From: Narthecium ossifragum
Taxonomy: Eukaryota > Streptophyta > Magnoliopsida > Dioscoreales > Nartheciaceae
DNA length: 64,000 nucleotides
Direction of reading: 5' to 3'
NCBI GenBank assembly: GCA_963920575.1
Contig: OY986967.1
Span: 6,157,166-6,221,165 of the forward strand
In this document: positions 43,201 to 56,262 of the stretch, one piece after another
How positions within the stretch are numbered: the first letter of the stretch is position 1
How the letters are laid out: each line of letters opens with the position of its first letter
Made by a program: the position numbers and the translations under genes
Notes under the pieces: model-generated
The model's input: the letters and a program-made list of their open reading frames with translations, nothing else
Told to the model about the DNA's origin: nothing
The model's database searches: none

Positions 43201-46200
43201 CCCTGGCTCTCTCTCATCATCTCCGACGCTGATATGGATTCTGATTTGTCAAGGTGCCGAGATGGATTCTCGAGCCTATAAGTAACCCGAGACCTCTCTG
43301 TTTTTCCAGTTTTTCTTCTCTTCTCCTCCTACCTTAGAAATTCTCATTTTGAGCTTGATCCATCGGCTTGGGAGGCTTGCCAGGAGCTAGAGGAAGAGAT
43401 CTACACCCTCCTTAGATGGTTTGATTGAGAATCAAACGTGGATTAGCGTAGTTTGGTAGGTATCTTATTTAAGGCTTAATTAGGTGTTCTTCGTGATTTT
43501 AATTGTTTGTTCTTCAATTAAACCATGCTAGCTGATGCTTGGTAGCTTGATTATCATCTGATAAGAGTTTGGTAGGATTTAGTTTTTATTTGATATGGAT
43601 TTAAGCAAGTTTTTCCATATGTTATTTTCTGATTTTCTGGTTTAATTCAAACAGTGGTGTTCTAACGTGATTTCCGAGCCGTACGTGCATGATCTGAGTT
43701 GGTGTTCTGAACTAAAGTTGTAGATCCATGAGTGCTTTCATTTCCAACCAGTTTCATGATTTTCAGATTTATGTAGTTTGTCTAGTGTATTAAATGGGTT
43801 GTATGTGCGGAAACAGGGCAGTCATCTTAGTTAGTGTAATTATGTGATTTTTCGTTATTAAATGGATCTTATTTTTGGAGGGGATGATCTTAGTGATATT
43901 TAGGTGTGATCTTAAAAGCTTGGTTTCAATCCAAGTTATTTTCAAAAGGATGTTTATTGGGTTTATCAGATATGAGATTTAACCGAAATTATAGGTTTTC
44001 ATCGATTTTCTTTTATCCGATCGATCCGATTTTTGGGTATGTGATTTGGGGTATGCCATTGAGTAGGAATATCACGTTTCATATCAATCGGACGGCTAGA
44101 TTGACAGATATGATTTTTCGACGTTAGTAGTATAGTTGCTTTGATTTTCGGTAAATCGACTGTTTTAATCGTATTCTAGATATAATATTATTATATCCGT
44201 TTAAGCCCGTGCGCGGCTTGTGGTTGAACCAGGGTTGGCTCCCCTGGGATGTGTAGAATAAACGGGCCTTAAGTTCGCCCTCAGCTTTGAATATAATATT
44301 ATTATATTGTTGTCATATCTGTTTGTTTGTTTAGCTGGGGTTGTATCCCGTTGTAGGCATGAGTGCTTATTTTATCTGCTTATTCTAGACCAATACTATG
44401 CTTACCCTTGGCGACCTATATGCTGCGCTTGGTCCTTTATAATACTTGGCATATTATTGCATGCATGAACTGTTGTCTATGTGTATGATCATACATAAAT
44501 TGTTTGCACTAGATGAATTCCTAGGCTAGGTGTCGGTGATGGGTCAATCGCTGATCCGGGGGCTCGGGTAGCTCGGATCTAGCCTTAGGACCGAGGCTGG
44601 GCAACAAGGTCTAGTCTGTTATCATAATATGTTGAATTGAGGTGACTGTCTAGTTGGCTGCAAATTATGCTTGATCGAGGTTTAGAGGTCGTTCTGGGTT
44701 TCAGGCTCAGTCTCAGTTCGTTGTTAGGGGAAGTTACATAGTGCACCGGGTTCTACCCCTGTTGTTTCAGCGCTGAGGTGCTTGGTTGGGAGGGATGACT
44801 GTTGACAATTGTTGGTCCTAATAGTGTTTTGATGATGTTTTGATGATGCCAATATGTTATTAAATGATAAAATATATATGTGATAGAATATATGCTGGAA
44901 ACATGCTTTAACTTTCATACCTTGAGAGAAATATCCAAGAGTTGCTTAAAGTGATTTGTAAGGTTCTCAAGCACCCGAAAGCTTGAGGGATAAATCCAAC
45001 AACTGTTGGCTATGGTTGTAAGGTTGCCAAGCACCCAGAAGCTTGGTGGAAACACTTGTAAGGAAGGATTACAAGTAGTGGAACCTCAAGGAGGACCTTG
45101 AGTGAAGTGGACGCAGGCAAGGTTAACCGAACCACTATAAAATCTGATGCAAGTTTTCTAACTCTCTCTTATCCTTCATTACTTGATTTATTTATTGCTT
45201 TCATATCTTTACCAGCATACTAGACCTCTAGCATTCTATCTAGGTTTTCATATATTGTATTTCCGCAAAAGAGTCCAATCCACCCCCTCTCCCTCCCCCT
45301 CCCCCTTGAACCTTCAAGTACGAGAGGTCATCAGGATGCGTGCCCTGGGGTAGATGGTGTACGTAATGTGGAGTTCCCCTGGAGATGAGTTGGAACCTGG
45401 GACCTTATTGTTTTCCTTCCTTGTGAGTGTCGTAGCATAGAAACCTGCTAAGCTTGTTGCTCACTTTTACCCTAGCTACGTTTTGCAGGTGCATGCGTCA
45501 ACTCTTCTTCTGTGGCACTCACTGGACCTACATGGTGGCGCATCGACTTCTCGAGGAGCTTGAGGACTTGGGTTCCAGTTACTTCTTTTTGGATGATAAA
45601 TGTATAATCTCCTTCTGTAAGGAGTTTTGATATAGTTATAATGTCACACCCTGTCCCAGAAAACCCATCCAGTCCGGGGAGTGAGGGTTCATAATCTATT
45701 CAATCCATCAAAATGCACGATCATAATAAAATAAGACAACTAATTAACAATAGAATCTGGGGTCAAATAAAATTTAAGCTTTTGGTGTAATATATTTAAT
45801 CCTCAAAATCCTTACACAAGGAAAATATACATTTAAATAATCCAACAAGATTGAATAAACCCCACGTCCTCGAACACCTCCATAAGTCGACGTGCCACCA
45901 TGTGTCTGTTCAGTTCGGATCTACGGAAGAAGAGCTGACGCCTATACCTGCAAAACGCAACCCGGATAGGAGTGAGCAATAAGCTCTGCAAGATTCTATG
46001 CTACGATACTCACAAAGGAAGGGAACAGAACACTGTCACCCTCAAACAAAGTCTGGGTGTACACAGGGGCCCCATAACCCCACCTCGCGTCCCTGAGGGC
46101 CTCGGTCTTGGTCTTCCAGAAGAACTGGTCACATGCTGGGTCACGCTCAATAAAGCAGGAAACCAACACTGCTGACACACCAGCAGAAAACCGGCACTGC

Positions 46201-48214
46201 AAGATGGGAAACGACACCGCTGAGTAGGCATACCTTTTACTCAAAAGTCATAGAACACTGGACACCGGCTACATCTCAGAACTCGGCTCGCGGCAGACAC
46301 GATCTCGAAATCTCAATCAACATGTATTGCAGCCAACTAGACAGTAACCTCAAATCATCATATTATTATAAAAGATTAAATTCTAGACCTTGCTACCTAA
46401 CCTCGGTCCTAAGGCTAGATCCGAGCTGCCCGAGAGCCTCGGATCGGCGATCAACCCATCGCCCACATCCTATCCTCTATGCATCTAATGCAATCAGGTG
46501 CATGCTATGCTCATGCACAACAGAAGTATAAGCATGCAACATGATGTCAGATAAAACACAAGTCCATGCGTAGCCTACAGCTCGCCAAGGGTATACATAG
46601 CATCGGTCTAGAATAAAGCGGAATAAAATAGTCACTCAGGCCTACAAACGGGATACAACCTCAACTAAACTATCAAACAGCTATGATAGCAATATAGTAA
46701 TATTTTATTCAAAGTTGAGGGCGTACTTAAGGCCCATTTATTTTAACACATCCCAGGGGAGGCGTGACTCCCCTAGTTCAACCACAAACCACACACGAAC
46801 TTAAAATAACATATATCCAGGATATGATTAAAATAATCTATTTAAAAATCAAACTAATTATATCACGAAACTTGGAAAATCATATCGTTCAATTTATCCG
46901 TCCGATTGATATGAGACTTGATATGTCCACTCAATAGCATATCCCGAATCACATATCCAAAAATTAGATCGATCGGATAAACGAAATTAGATGAAAACCT
47001 ACTATTTCGATAAAATCTCAGATTTAACAAACTAATCAAAATCCTATTGAACATATATTGGATAAAAACTCTACTTTGCATATCTCTTCAAAAGATCATC
47101 AAGATCATCCCCTCCAAAAATCAGCTCAATTAATATAGAAAAACCACTTAAATCCTCAATTTAAACCAACTGCCCTATTTCAGCACAGACAGCTAATTTA
47201 ATTCACCAGAACTTCTACGGAGCTCCAAAAATCATGAAATCAGTTGGAAATGAAAGCTAACTTAGAGATCTACAACTCTCATGTAGAACATCAACTGCGA
47301 TCATGAATGTACAGCTCGAAAAACGAGCTAGAACACCACTATTTTGCTAGAGCAAAAAATCCGGAAATCAATTGTTGAAAAACATGCATAAATCCAACTT
47401 AAATCCAAACCAAATCCATTCAAACTCCAGACAGTTATTAATCATCCCTAGGGTAACGATCTAGCATAGTTTAATTGAAGAATAATCAATTAAAACAACC
47501 AAGAACACCAAAACTATCCTAAACATAGAATCCTACTTTACTACGCTTAATCCACGTTTAATCTTCGATTAAACCATTCAAGGGAGGTATGGATCTGCTC
47601 TTCCCCTTGCTGGCGATGTCCCCAAGCCTCTGGATCGAGCTCTCCTCGCGGATCAAAGGAACGGTGAAGAGGAGAAGAAAAAGGAGAAAACAGAGGCGGT
47701 TCGCGAGCTACTTATAGGCCCGAGTTCGATCGGTCGCTCCCCGAGCGATCAATCAGACTAGGTTGGTTCGCGTCCTTATCCAAACACGTCAGAGGCGATG
47801 TCGACCCCGAATCCGATTGATCACTTCCTAGAGCGATCGATCGGTTTGGGCTGACAGCTGTCCTAAAGACAGCTTTCGCGCGCCCAAACTCAGATCTTTC
47901 GATCCAAGGTTCGCCTAAGGTTCTAATAAGCACAAATAACAAACAAGGGGGATGTGTATGTACATCACGGGTGTGGAACCAACTACCAAGACGTAATTTA
48001 CCAAATTGCCCTTCCGGGTATTCGCAATCAACCCGATCATGGAACAAGGCCAAATGGGCTAGACCCTTGACCTAACACGGTCAGACCGGGTTGGAGGAAT
48101 GGGTTCTCATATATAATATGAGATTTTGGAGTTTAGTCTTGTTTCAGAATGTTGAATCATATCAGAGATTTTAAATTTTGACCCTAGATTAATTGTATGC
48201 CTTTGGAATTCATA
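43201..48214 (+). repeat. LTR C, Tekay-related, split by LTR D
   Basis: LTR sequence occupies 43201-45641 and probably 48117-48214. A TATA box TATAAG is at 43277-43282, followed by pyrimidine-rich sequence; GATTAGCGTAG and GCTCGGGTAGCTCGGATC are shared with LTR D. It is interrupted by LTR D with TSD TATAA. The 5' boundary is unclear because solo LTR X copy 2 lies there. No internal region attached. Confidence 0.6.
45642..48111 (-). mobile_element. solo LTR D, Tekay-like, TA...CA termini
   Basis: A 2,470-bp LTR on the minus strand. In its own orientation it begins TATGAGAACCCATTCC and ends CAGGGTGTGACA. The perfect TSD TATAA is at 45637-45641 and 48112-48116 only if the LTR starts with TA rather than TG, agreeing with solo LTR A2. 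A TATA box (TATAAG, minus) is at 47712-47717, with GATCG palindromes around 47725-47840 just upstream. Confidence 0.85.
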
Positions 48215-48614
48215 TATTATTTTGTTTCAGGAATTCATGTAAGCTTAAGAAACTATGAATATATAATGTCTAGATAAGAAAACAAGAAGATAACTAGAGA
48301 ATACATGAAGTTAAACTAAAGTGGATTGAGTAATCCCTAAGTTTTCTCTCATTGATTTATCTTAATCTTAATTTCCATTGCTTTCTTAGTTAGTTTTAGT
48401 TAATTAAATTCCAAAAACCCAATAAACCCTTTTGTTGTTTTAGAATAGAGTATTGAGAGTTAGTTTTGTTTTCGTTGAATTGAATCAATAGTTTCCCTGT
48501 GGATCGACCCCGTATTTCATCATTATACTATCCTTTTTATTGAATCTTGAAATAAGGGTTTATAAATTTTTAAACTGAGTACGCACGATTTAGCGACACA
48601 TTTGCGAACTATCA
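48215..48614 (+). repeat. 3' LTR fragment of the NA family (copy NA-c)
   Basis: Matches the last ~400 bp of NA LTRs: GGAATTCATGTAAGCTTA, AAAGTGGATTGAGTAATCCC, CCCTGTGGATCGACCCC and GCGACACATTTGCGAACTATCA. It is followed by unrelated sequence, not a primer site, so it is a truncated solo or 3' LTR. Confidence 0.85.
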
Positions 48615-48990
48615 CACCTCCAGAGGGACTCTCCCGCCCCATAAATATACCAAATAGTGAAAACTCGCATTGTTTGCATCATCGGTCCATTAACTCATCA
48701 CTAAGCTCCACCACATCTGTCGGATCAAAGACAACCGGAGGGTGCACTACCGGCTCATCCACCTTGGGTCCTCTCGAATTCACTACCTCCACAAACGTTC
48801 TAGACCACACTCCGTATTTTACTGGAAACCTAGAGGGAGGGTTACTCTGGGAGGAGGCAGACTTCTCCAAGGGTCCACCTTCCATTTCCATTGTAGTCAC
48901 CACAAATGAGAGCTAGCACCACCCCACCGCCACCAGGTGACGGCCGGGTTGGTCCTGGAGATTCGAACACTATTTGTCTCCTAGCACGTG
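48615..48990 (-). other. unassigned segment, possible LINE/retroelement ORF fragment
   Basis: The minus strand has an open frame reading VKYGVWSRTFVEVVNSRGPK and ELSDELMDRWCKQCEFSLFG. The latter loosely resembles the DUF4283 region of plant LINE/retroelement ORF1. Too short to be sure; otherwise unexplained. Confidence 0.25.
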
Positions 48991-51426
48991 TATTGGTTAA
49001 TTACATTGCTGCTTATGGTGGTGCAAGATACTTTGTCTCCTTTGTTGATGATTTTTTAAGAAAAAATTGGGTGAAGCTTCTCAAGTCGAAAGGAGATGTT
49101 TTCATGGCATTCAAGCATTTTAAAACCAAGGCAGAGAATCTCACGAGACGGTGAATCAAGTATCTAAAATCATATAATGGCACGGAATACAAGTATCATA
49201 AGTTCATGAACTTTTGCTAAGAGGTTGGCATTCGAAGGCATTACACCAATGTCTATACACATGAGCAAAATGGTGTAACGGAAATGATGAAAAATACTTT
49301 GGTGGGGCATGCTCGATGCATGAGGTGCAATGCTAGATTGGAGGAAGAGTTATGGGGGAAGTCTATTTCTATGGCTTGTTATCTTGTCAATCGTTCTCCA
49401 TCGGTAACATTGGGAGGTAAAATACCTTAAGAGCTATGGTCCGGAACTCCTTATGACTATTCCGATTTGAAGATATTTGATTGTCATGCTTATTCACTAA
49501 TACTTAGTTGTCAAAGGAAGAAGCTAGAGCCGAAGTTGAAGAAAAACTTTCTAGGTTATAGTGAACGTGCGAAGGGATATCGGTCGTAGGATCCAATTGC
49601 AAAACAAATCATCACAAGCTGAGATATGCAATTTGATGAGTCCGAGGTGCTTGTTAGAAGTTTTCACCAAAATAGCAAGGGAGAGGAAGTTCCAAAAGAG
49701 GTGGAGTATCTTGAAATTGAACCAAATGTTGCTATGCCAGAAGATGCTCCTATTGAGCAAGTTGCTAGTAAGGGTGATGAAGTGGCCGAGGAAGAGTTTG
49801 AAGAAAATGTCAATGAAGATGAAGAGCGTTTTTGAACAAGTCTCACCACCACCACCAAAAGCATTTGATCGTCGTGCTAGGATTGTGCTGGCTCGCTTGA
49901 AAGATTGTGTAGGTCCCAAGACAATGTAAGCATTAGTGACCGATGATGGTGAAGCAAGTTCATACAAAGAGGCCATTAAATGTAATGATTCTTCTTGTTG
50001 GAAGAATGCTATGAAAGAGGAAATGGAAGCTCTCCGAAAGAATCAAACATGAGATTTGGTAGTATTACCAAAAGGTTAAAAATCCATGGGATGAAAATGG
50101 GTATACAAGATCAAGAAAGGTACCGATGGTAGGATTGAAAGATATCGTGCAAGCTTAGTTGCAAAGGGCTTTGCACAAAAGGAATGTATGGATTTCTTTG
50201 AGATATTTGTCCTGGTTGTCAAGTTGGTTTCAATTTAGTTCGTTCTTTCTCTTGTTGTTATGTATGACTTGGAGCTTGAGCAACAGATGTGAAAATAACA
50301 TTCTTATATGGAGATCTTAAGGAGGAGGTTTATATGCAACAACCTCAAGGTTTTATTGAAGAAGGTAAGAAGAATCTAGTGTGCAAGCTCAAGAAGTCAT
50401 TGTATGGTCTCAAGCAAGCATCATGGCAATGGTATAAAAAGTTTGATACTTTCATACTAATTCTTGGATACAAGATGAGTTAGTATGACCATTGTATCTA
50501 CTTTTAGTTCTTTGAAGATGGAACTTATTTGATCTTAGTTTTGTATATTGATTACATGCTCTTGATTGGCAAGAACAAAATTAAGATTGTTGAGCTTAGG
50601 GCACAATTGAGAAAGATATTTGAGATCAAAGATCTCAGTATGGCATGGCAAATCCTTGGTATGGAGATTCAGTGTAATAGAAACAATGACACTTTGTTAC
50701 TCTTATAAAGGACTTTCGTAGAGAAAGTACTTGAAATGTTTGATATGAGCAAGGCAAAGCCAGTGAAGACTCTATTTGCTCATCATTTCAAGTTGTCTTT
50801 CGAGGAATACCCAAAGTCGGAAGAGGAGAGAAAGAAGATGGAGAGGATTCGTTATGCAAGCTTGATTGCAAGCTTGATGTTTGCCATGGTATGTACAAGA
50901 CCCGATATAGCTTATGCAATTAGTGTGCTTAGTCGGTTTATGTTTAATCCGGGAAAAGCTCATTAGGAGGCGACAAAGTGGGTACTTCGCTACTTGAGAG
51001 GTACTAGTGATTATGCACTTATATTTGGGAAATGTTCTAATATAATGCATGGACATGTTGATGCCAACTTTGTCGGTAATCTTGATAAGAGGAAGTCAAC
51101 TATGGGTTATGTGCTTTGCTTTGGGGATGGTCCAATTAGTTGGATGTCAAAGCTTCAACTGATGGTTGCATTGTCTACTACCGAGGCGGAGTACATGGCA
51201 CTAACATAATCTAGCAAAGAGGTGGTTTGGCTCCAAGGTTTGATGGGTGAGATAAATATAAATTCTAAACATACGGTTTTGTCATGTGATAGCCTGAGTG
51301 CTATATGTTTCGCAAAGAACCCGGTGTATCACAAGAGGACCAAGCATATTGAGGTCCAATATCATTACATCCATGAGGTCATTGAAGATGACAAGATTCT
51401 GATGGTGAGGTTGGAAGCAAAGAGAA
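48991..51426 (+). pseudogene. Ty1-copia pol remnant (integrase, RT, RNase H)
   Basis: The order integrase-RT-RNase H identifies copia. Integrase: GGARYFVSFVDDFLRKNWVK near 49015, then THEQNGVTEMMKNTLVGHAR. RT: EEVYMQQPQGFIEEGK, KKSLYGLKQASWQWYKKFD, and the catalytic box at 50544-50558 reads YIDYM where Y-V-D-D-M is expected, so the second catalytic Asp is Tyr. RNase H: VCTRPDIAYAISVLSRFM, KRKSTMGYVLCFGDGPISW and LSTTEAEYMALT, then KHIEVQYHYIHEVIE. More than eight stops or frameshifts are visible. The motif style fits the Tork/Tnt1 lineage. Both LTRs and gag are missing; the 3' end is cut by LTR E at 51427. Confidence 0.9.
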
Positions 51427-54342
51427 TGTCACGCCCCGCCCCGGGATATACCAATCCCGACCACGAAATGCTAGAAAAACCTGTACACTAATTACCCCGA
51501 TATTATCTCAATTTAAACGACTATAGATACACTAACAATCACTGTAGAGGATCAACCTCATATATACTAATTCATCTCAGGACAATTCAATAATCTATTA
51601 CAATATTTCAAATTCAATTACATAATTCAAATTAATCCAACTATATAACTCAAATGATTAATTACAATTTCCTAATCTGAATGAATCAAATTATTGCTCA
51701 ATTTCCATAATACCAACATTAATACAATCCTCAAATGAATTTAATGAAATAAAATAACTGGAAATCATGTTGAATCCTCCAACGACCTCAAGCTGGGGCG
51801 TTATCACCTGGTAGACCTGCAAAAGAAGGTGGATCTGCAATCGCAACCCGAGTAGGGGTGAGCAAAAACCTAGTAGGTAACTAACTAATGACAGACAAGA
51901 AACTAACTAATAACCATCATAAATAAACAATGTCATCTGACGCCTAAGTCTTGTTCAAGGAAAGTCACAACCTAAGCCCAATATCGCAATCGACCTATCG
52001 CTCTCCACCACGGTCCGGACGACTACCCTGCCAACCGTGGGCACAACTCGCTCTCCACCACAGTTCGGGCATTTACCCTGCCAACTGTGGGCACAGCTAG
52101 ACTGGCGTCAACCAGCAGACATTAGTCTACCTCCCAATAGCCACTAAGACTAAGGTTCCAGAGAATCAATCAATCCTCGAACGATACCAATTTAATTTCT
52201 CTCATTCAATTTGGATTTCATAATCATTCTCCTAAACCCCCCGATCGATCACGGGGACCATGTCCACCCGTAGCCTCGATTGAAAGTTCCTAAACCCGAC
52301 CTGGCCTAGACTCATCTAGATCCGAGCTACTCGAGAAACTCGGATCGGTGATTTCCTCAATCACCCCGACCTATTTATGACATATGCACACATACCAATT
52401 CGACATTACATATTCCAATATCACAAGAAGTAAGCATAGAATACATGCATGACATGTTAACCAAACCATAAAGGAGTAGCATAACATCAATTTATAACCA
52501 GTACATGATCACAGCTTGCAACATCGCAGACAGCCAGGTATTTCATTAACGAATATACCAAACAAATATTTATACTTAAATCAAGTATCATGTATGCATC
52601 ATAGGTAGTTCACCTACATACCAATAAGCAGTTCAACACAACATAACCACAGCTTATAGCATCATAGGCAGCCATAACTCTCATCAATAAATTGGTTAAC
52701 AAGAATTATAATTAACTCAAGCATCTTGTGTAGTCGCCTACATCAAACAGCAGAGAAAATAAACTACAGCAACTCCGAATCCACCATATACAAGCAACTA
52801 CACCTCAGCTTCCTCTGTTAACATCAACAAGACATCCTATTCAATTATAAGACTTCCCCAACTGAAGCCAACATATCCAAGATCCGAACTAGCACCAGAC
52901 CTCTCACAGTACTCCAACCAAATAAGAACAAATAAACCCGAGGAAATAAAGGTTCAGGTGTAAAGCAAACATAGTTGAGGGAAAGAATTAGAGCAAGCAC
53001 AATCTAAATTAAAAGATCCCATCCGATCTGTTATTGATCAACAAACTAGAAGCAACGTACATACAAGCAATACCTTATACAAAAACTTTCCAAGAACCCA
53101 AAGTAAGAACATGATCGGATCTAAGAATCAAAGATTCTATTCCATAATAACTCACTGATATAAGCATCTCAGAACTCATTTGAACAAGCTTAAGGGCAGT
53201 AACGAAAACTCTACATGAATCGAAAAGATGGATAGAGGAATCCAACCTAGCCAAAGCTACTGTGGCATAGAAGCAAATCATCGAGCACCCTACGCGCATA
53301 CATAGAAGACCACCAATTTCAAAAGGAAAGATGCCAGCAAACGCCCAATGCACAAAGGTCATATCCTCTGATTTAGATCTAAAAACGGAGGCAACGAAAT
53401 CGAATCCATAGACCAGCAGATGATCCAACAACAAACACCATGCATTCCATCTTCGAAACCCAGAAACAGAGAGGAGAAACATTTATTGATTCGGCATTCA
53501 AACGATGTCCAATTGGAAATTAAACTTGGGCAGATGTAGCTCAACATGTTAGGAACATGCAGACCAAGAATTGGATCAATTACTTGATTAAATCTACCGG
53601 AAATCACTAATCAGTTTGCTAATTGCTGTCTCGTCATAGGCTTGAAGGAAAACCACCACAAATCGTAGAAAACCACAAAAACTACGAAACCAGGTGGACC
53701 AGAAAGTAGATCACGGATCTACAACTTTTATGTTGATGATCAACTGAGATCATGCACAAAAACCTCAGAAATCGAGGTTGAACACGGCCGTTCCAGAGGA
53801 GACAGAAATCCGGGAAAGAATTTGCTAAAATTCGATAAAAATCCAAATCAATCCATTCCAAACTCAAGGCAGTAATTAAACTACCCTAGGAGCATACGTT
53901 AGTGAGAATAAATCAAGAGATTAATGATTCAACCACTAATCAACACTTAAACAAAGCCCTAGGTCAAGAACCCTACCTCTGTTAAGCCAATCTTCCCTTA
54001 ATCCGCCGTTAATCCATGCTAAGCCACCTCCTCCCTCGCCGTGGAACGCCTCCAAGCCACCGGGGAACGCCGGAGTTTCCCTCTCTCTCACTGCTTCATT
54101 CGCGACGGGAAGAAGAAAGAAGGAGAGGAAGGAGAAAGGGGATCGGGTGGAGGAAAGAAAAGGAGGAGAAATGAAGGAGGGTATTTATATTAGGTTATTC
54201 TCGATCTCGACCGTCCGTTCGGTCTTTCCCAATCGAGCTCTGATTTTCCGATCGAGAGTGTATATAAGAATCTAATTAATCACATATCTCAATCCAAGGC
54301 CATCTGTGTACTACGCGGATGTGAAACTGACCACAAAGACGT
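51427..54342 (-). repeat. LTR E, Tekay-related, 5' truncated
   Basis: In its own orientation it ends CCCGGGGCGGGGCGTGACA at 51427 and its promoter TATAAATA is at 54182-54189 (minus). The start of the LTR (expected TATGAG.. or TGTGA..) is missing: homology to LTR D stops after AAATTACGTC near 54342. It contains the GCTCTCCACCACGGT/GCTCTCCACCACAGT duplication at 51992 and 52051. About 2.9 kb; no internal region attached. Confidence 0.75.
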
Positions 54343-54769
54343 AATTTATCAATAGATAATTGGTGTTTACACCAATTTTGTAAAACTTGTTGATGGGTAC
54401 ACCCATATCATTAGATTTAAGGTTTTAACACCATTTTACATCAGTTATGAATAGTTATAGTTGGTTATGTATTTTTGATGACCTTTTTACCCCTCTAATA
54501 ACCCATATCCTAATCACAACTATAACTCTACCGTCTCCCTCCCTCTCCCCATCCTCTACCCCTCCCTCAACCCCTCCCCTCCCCCTCTCCGCCCTCTCCC
54601 CCTTCCCTCCCCGACCGTCTCCCCCTCCCCCTCCTCTCCCGGTGCATGCCCTCTCCCCGTCCCTCTAAGAAGAAGCCCTCCTTGGATGTCCAGTAGTCAA
54701 CAACCACCCTGCTGCACGCCCGCATTCGCCCGCGCCACGTTGCACCAAGCCAGAGCCACAAGTTCCAGA
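54343..54769. other. short palindrome and CCCTCT-rich tract
   Basis: AATTGGTGT-tt-ACACCAATT at 54358-54377 is a perfect 9-bp-arm palindrome, followed by GATGGGTACACCCATATC. From 54530 to 54672 the plus strand is almost pure C/T with CCCTC units. No gene supported. Confidence 0.6.
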
Positions 54770-54850
54770 CATGCACGACGTCCGTCATGCACCGTCCCGT
54801 GGTCACGGTGACGACGAGCCATTCATCAACGAAGAGGCAGGCACGAGGTC

Positions 54851-55092
54851 CACTTATCCACAAGGCGTAGAAGAAGAGGGGGTCGACGATGAGCCCTGCG
54901 ACGCAAACAATGAGGAACGCGCCATTCCACTTGTGGACAAGATGCTGCCACCATGCTTGATAGCTTGCATGTTGGTGTCCTCGTCATCGCTCTCACCAAT
55001 GTGGATGTTGGAGACGTGCGAGGATTCCACGTTGGCCATGGTGGTATGTAGTGCTGCATCAAGTACTGAAAAATCCCCATTTCTTGTAACTT
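54851..55092 (-). other. exon-like open stretch of unknown function
   Basis: On the minus strand TTTTTCAG precedes an open frame reading VLDAALHTTMANVESSHVSN, IHIGESDDEDTNMQAIKHGG and SILSTSGMARSSLF to a stop at 54854. The acceptor-like start and acidic GESDDED look like a terminal exon, possibly of a transposase or a captured gene. No family recognised. Confidence 0.25.
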
Positions 55093-55169
55093 TGTTTAAG
55101 CCTTTGGCCCAAAAAAAAAAGAAAAAAAAAGAAGCTTCCTGTATCTGGAGAAATCACATTGGCTCTTCC

Positions 55170-56262
55170 TGGACACATTATTCTCTTTTCTCTTTTTTAT
55201 TTTCAGTATTCTTTTTTCTATTTTCAGTATTCTCTTTTCTCTTTTCAGTTTTCAGTTTTCAGTTTTCAGTTTTTAGTTTTCAGTTTTCAGTTTTCTCTTT
55301 TTTTCTTTTTCAATGATATTCACGAATCGATTGCAGTATTCGATCCGTAAAAAAGTGAAAACCCATAAAAGAGAATAATGAGTGAATGTATTGCATTCCA
55401 GTATTCTCTTTTCTCTTTTCAGTTTTCAGTTTTCTCTTTTCAGTTTCAGTTTTCAGTATTCTATTTTCTCCTTTCTATTTTCAGTATTCTCTTTTCTCTT
55501 TTCAGTTTTCTCTTTTCGGTTTTCTCTTTTCTCTTCTTCAATGATGTTCACGAATCGATTGCAGTCCGTTAAAAAGTGAAAACCCATAAAAGAGAATAAT
55601 GAGTGAATGTATTGAATTCCAGTATTCTCTTTTCTCTTTTCTCTTTTCAGTTTTCAATTTTCTCTTTTCAGTTTTTAGTTTTCTCTTTTTTATTTTCAGT
55701 ATTCTATTTTCTATTTTCTCTTTTCAGTTTTCAGTTTTCTCTTTTCTCTTTTTAGTTTTCAGTTTCCTCTTTTCAGTTTTCTCTTTTCTCTTCTTCAATG
55801 ATGTTCACGAATCGATTGCAGTATTTGATCCGTAAAAAAGAGAAAACCCATAAAAGAGAATAATGAGTGAATGTATTGCATTCCAATATTCTCTTTTCTC
55901 TTTCAGTTTTCAGTTTTCTCTTTTTAGTTTTCTCTTTTCTCTTTTCAATGCGGATTCCGACAGCCGCTTCCTGCAGCTCCGCTTGGACTCTTGATGAAGT
56001 CGTCTTCGTGAATGGGGTGATGAGCGACGATAGGCCGCGACGACGGTGGCTGCTTAGAGGTTTATTTCAGTTTTCTCTTTTCTCTTTTCAATGTGAATTC
56101 CGACAGCCGCTTCCTACAACTCTGCTAGGACTCTTGATGAAGTCGTCCTCATGAATGGGGTGATGAGCAGCGATAGGCGGCGACGACGGCGGCTGCTTGC
56201 ATATATGTTTCAGTTTTCTGTTTTCTGTTTTCTGTTTTTTCTTTTCAATGCGGATTTCGACA
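55170..56262 (+). repeat. complex tandem repeat of pyrimidine-tract + CAG units
   Basis: Dozens of TTTTCTCTTTTCAG-like 6-14-mers (TTTTCAG, TTCTCTTTTCAG, TTTTCTGTTTTCTG). Embedded are three ~90-bp modules starting CAATGAT(A/G)TTCACGAATCG at 55311, 55539 and 55796 (periods 228 and 257), and three GC-rich modules starting AATG(C/T)G(G/A)ATT(C/T)CGACAG at 55947, 56090 and 56247 (periods 143 and 157). The plus-strand reading of SFLFSVFSF-type ORFs is a by-product of the repeat. Confidence 0.9.

Noticed and set aside
46010..46244. Short minus-strand ORFs in LTR D as genes
   Set aside because: Inside a defined solo LTR with TSD; equivalent positions in LTR A2 and LTR C do not keep the frame.
54771..55316. 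181-aa plus-strand ORF starting MHDVRHAPSRGHGDDEP
   Set aside because: Its C-terminal third is translated from an A-run and pyrimidine repeat; the minus-strand reading looks more coding-like. No homology recognised.
55159..55926. SFLFSVFSF-type hydrophobic ORFs as membrane peptides
   Set aside because: Direct by-product of the TTTTCTCTTTTCAG repeat; open in several frames for compositional reasons.
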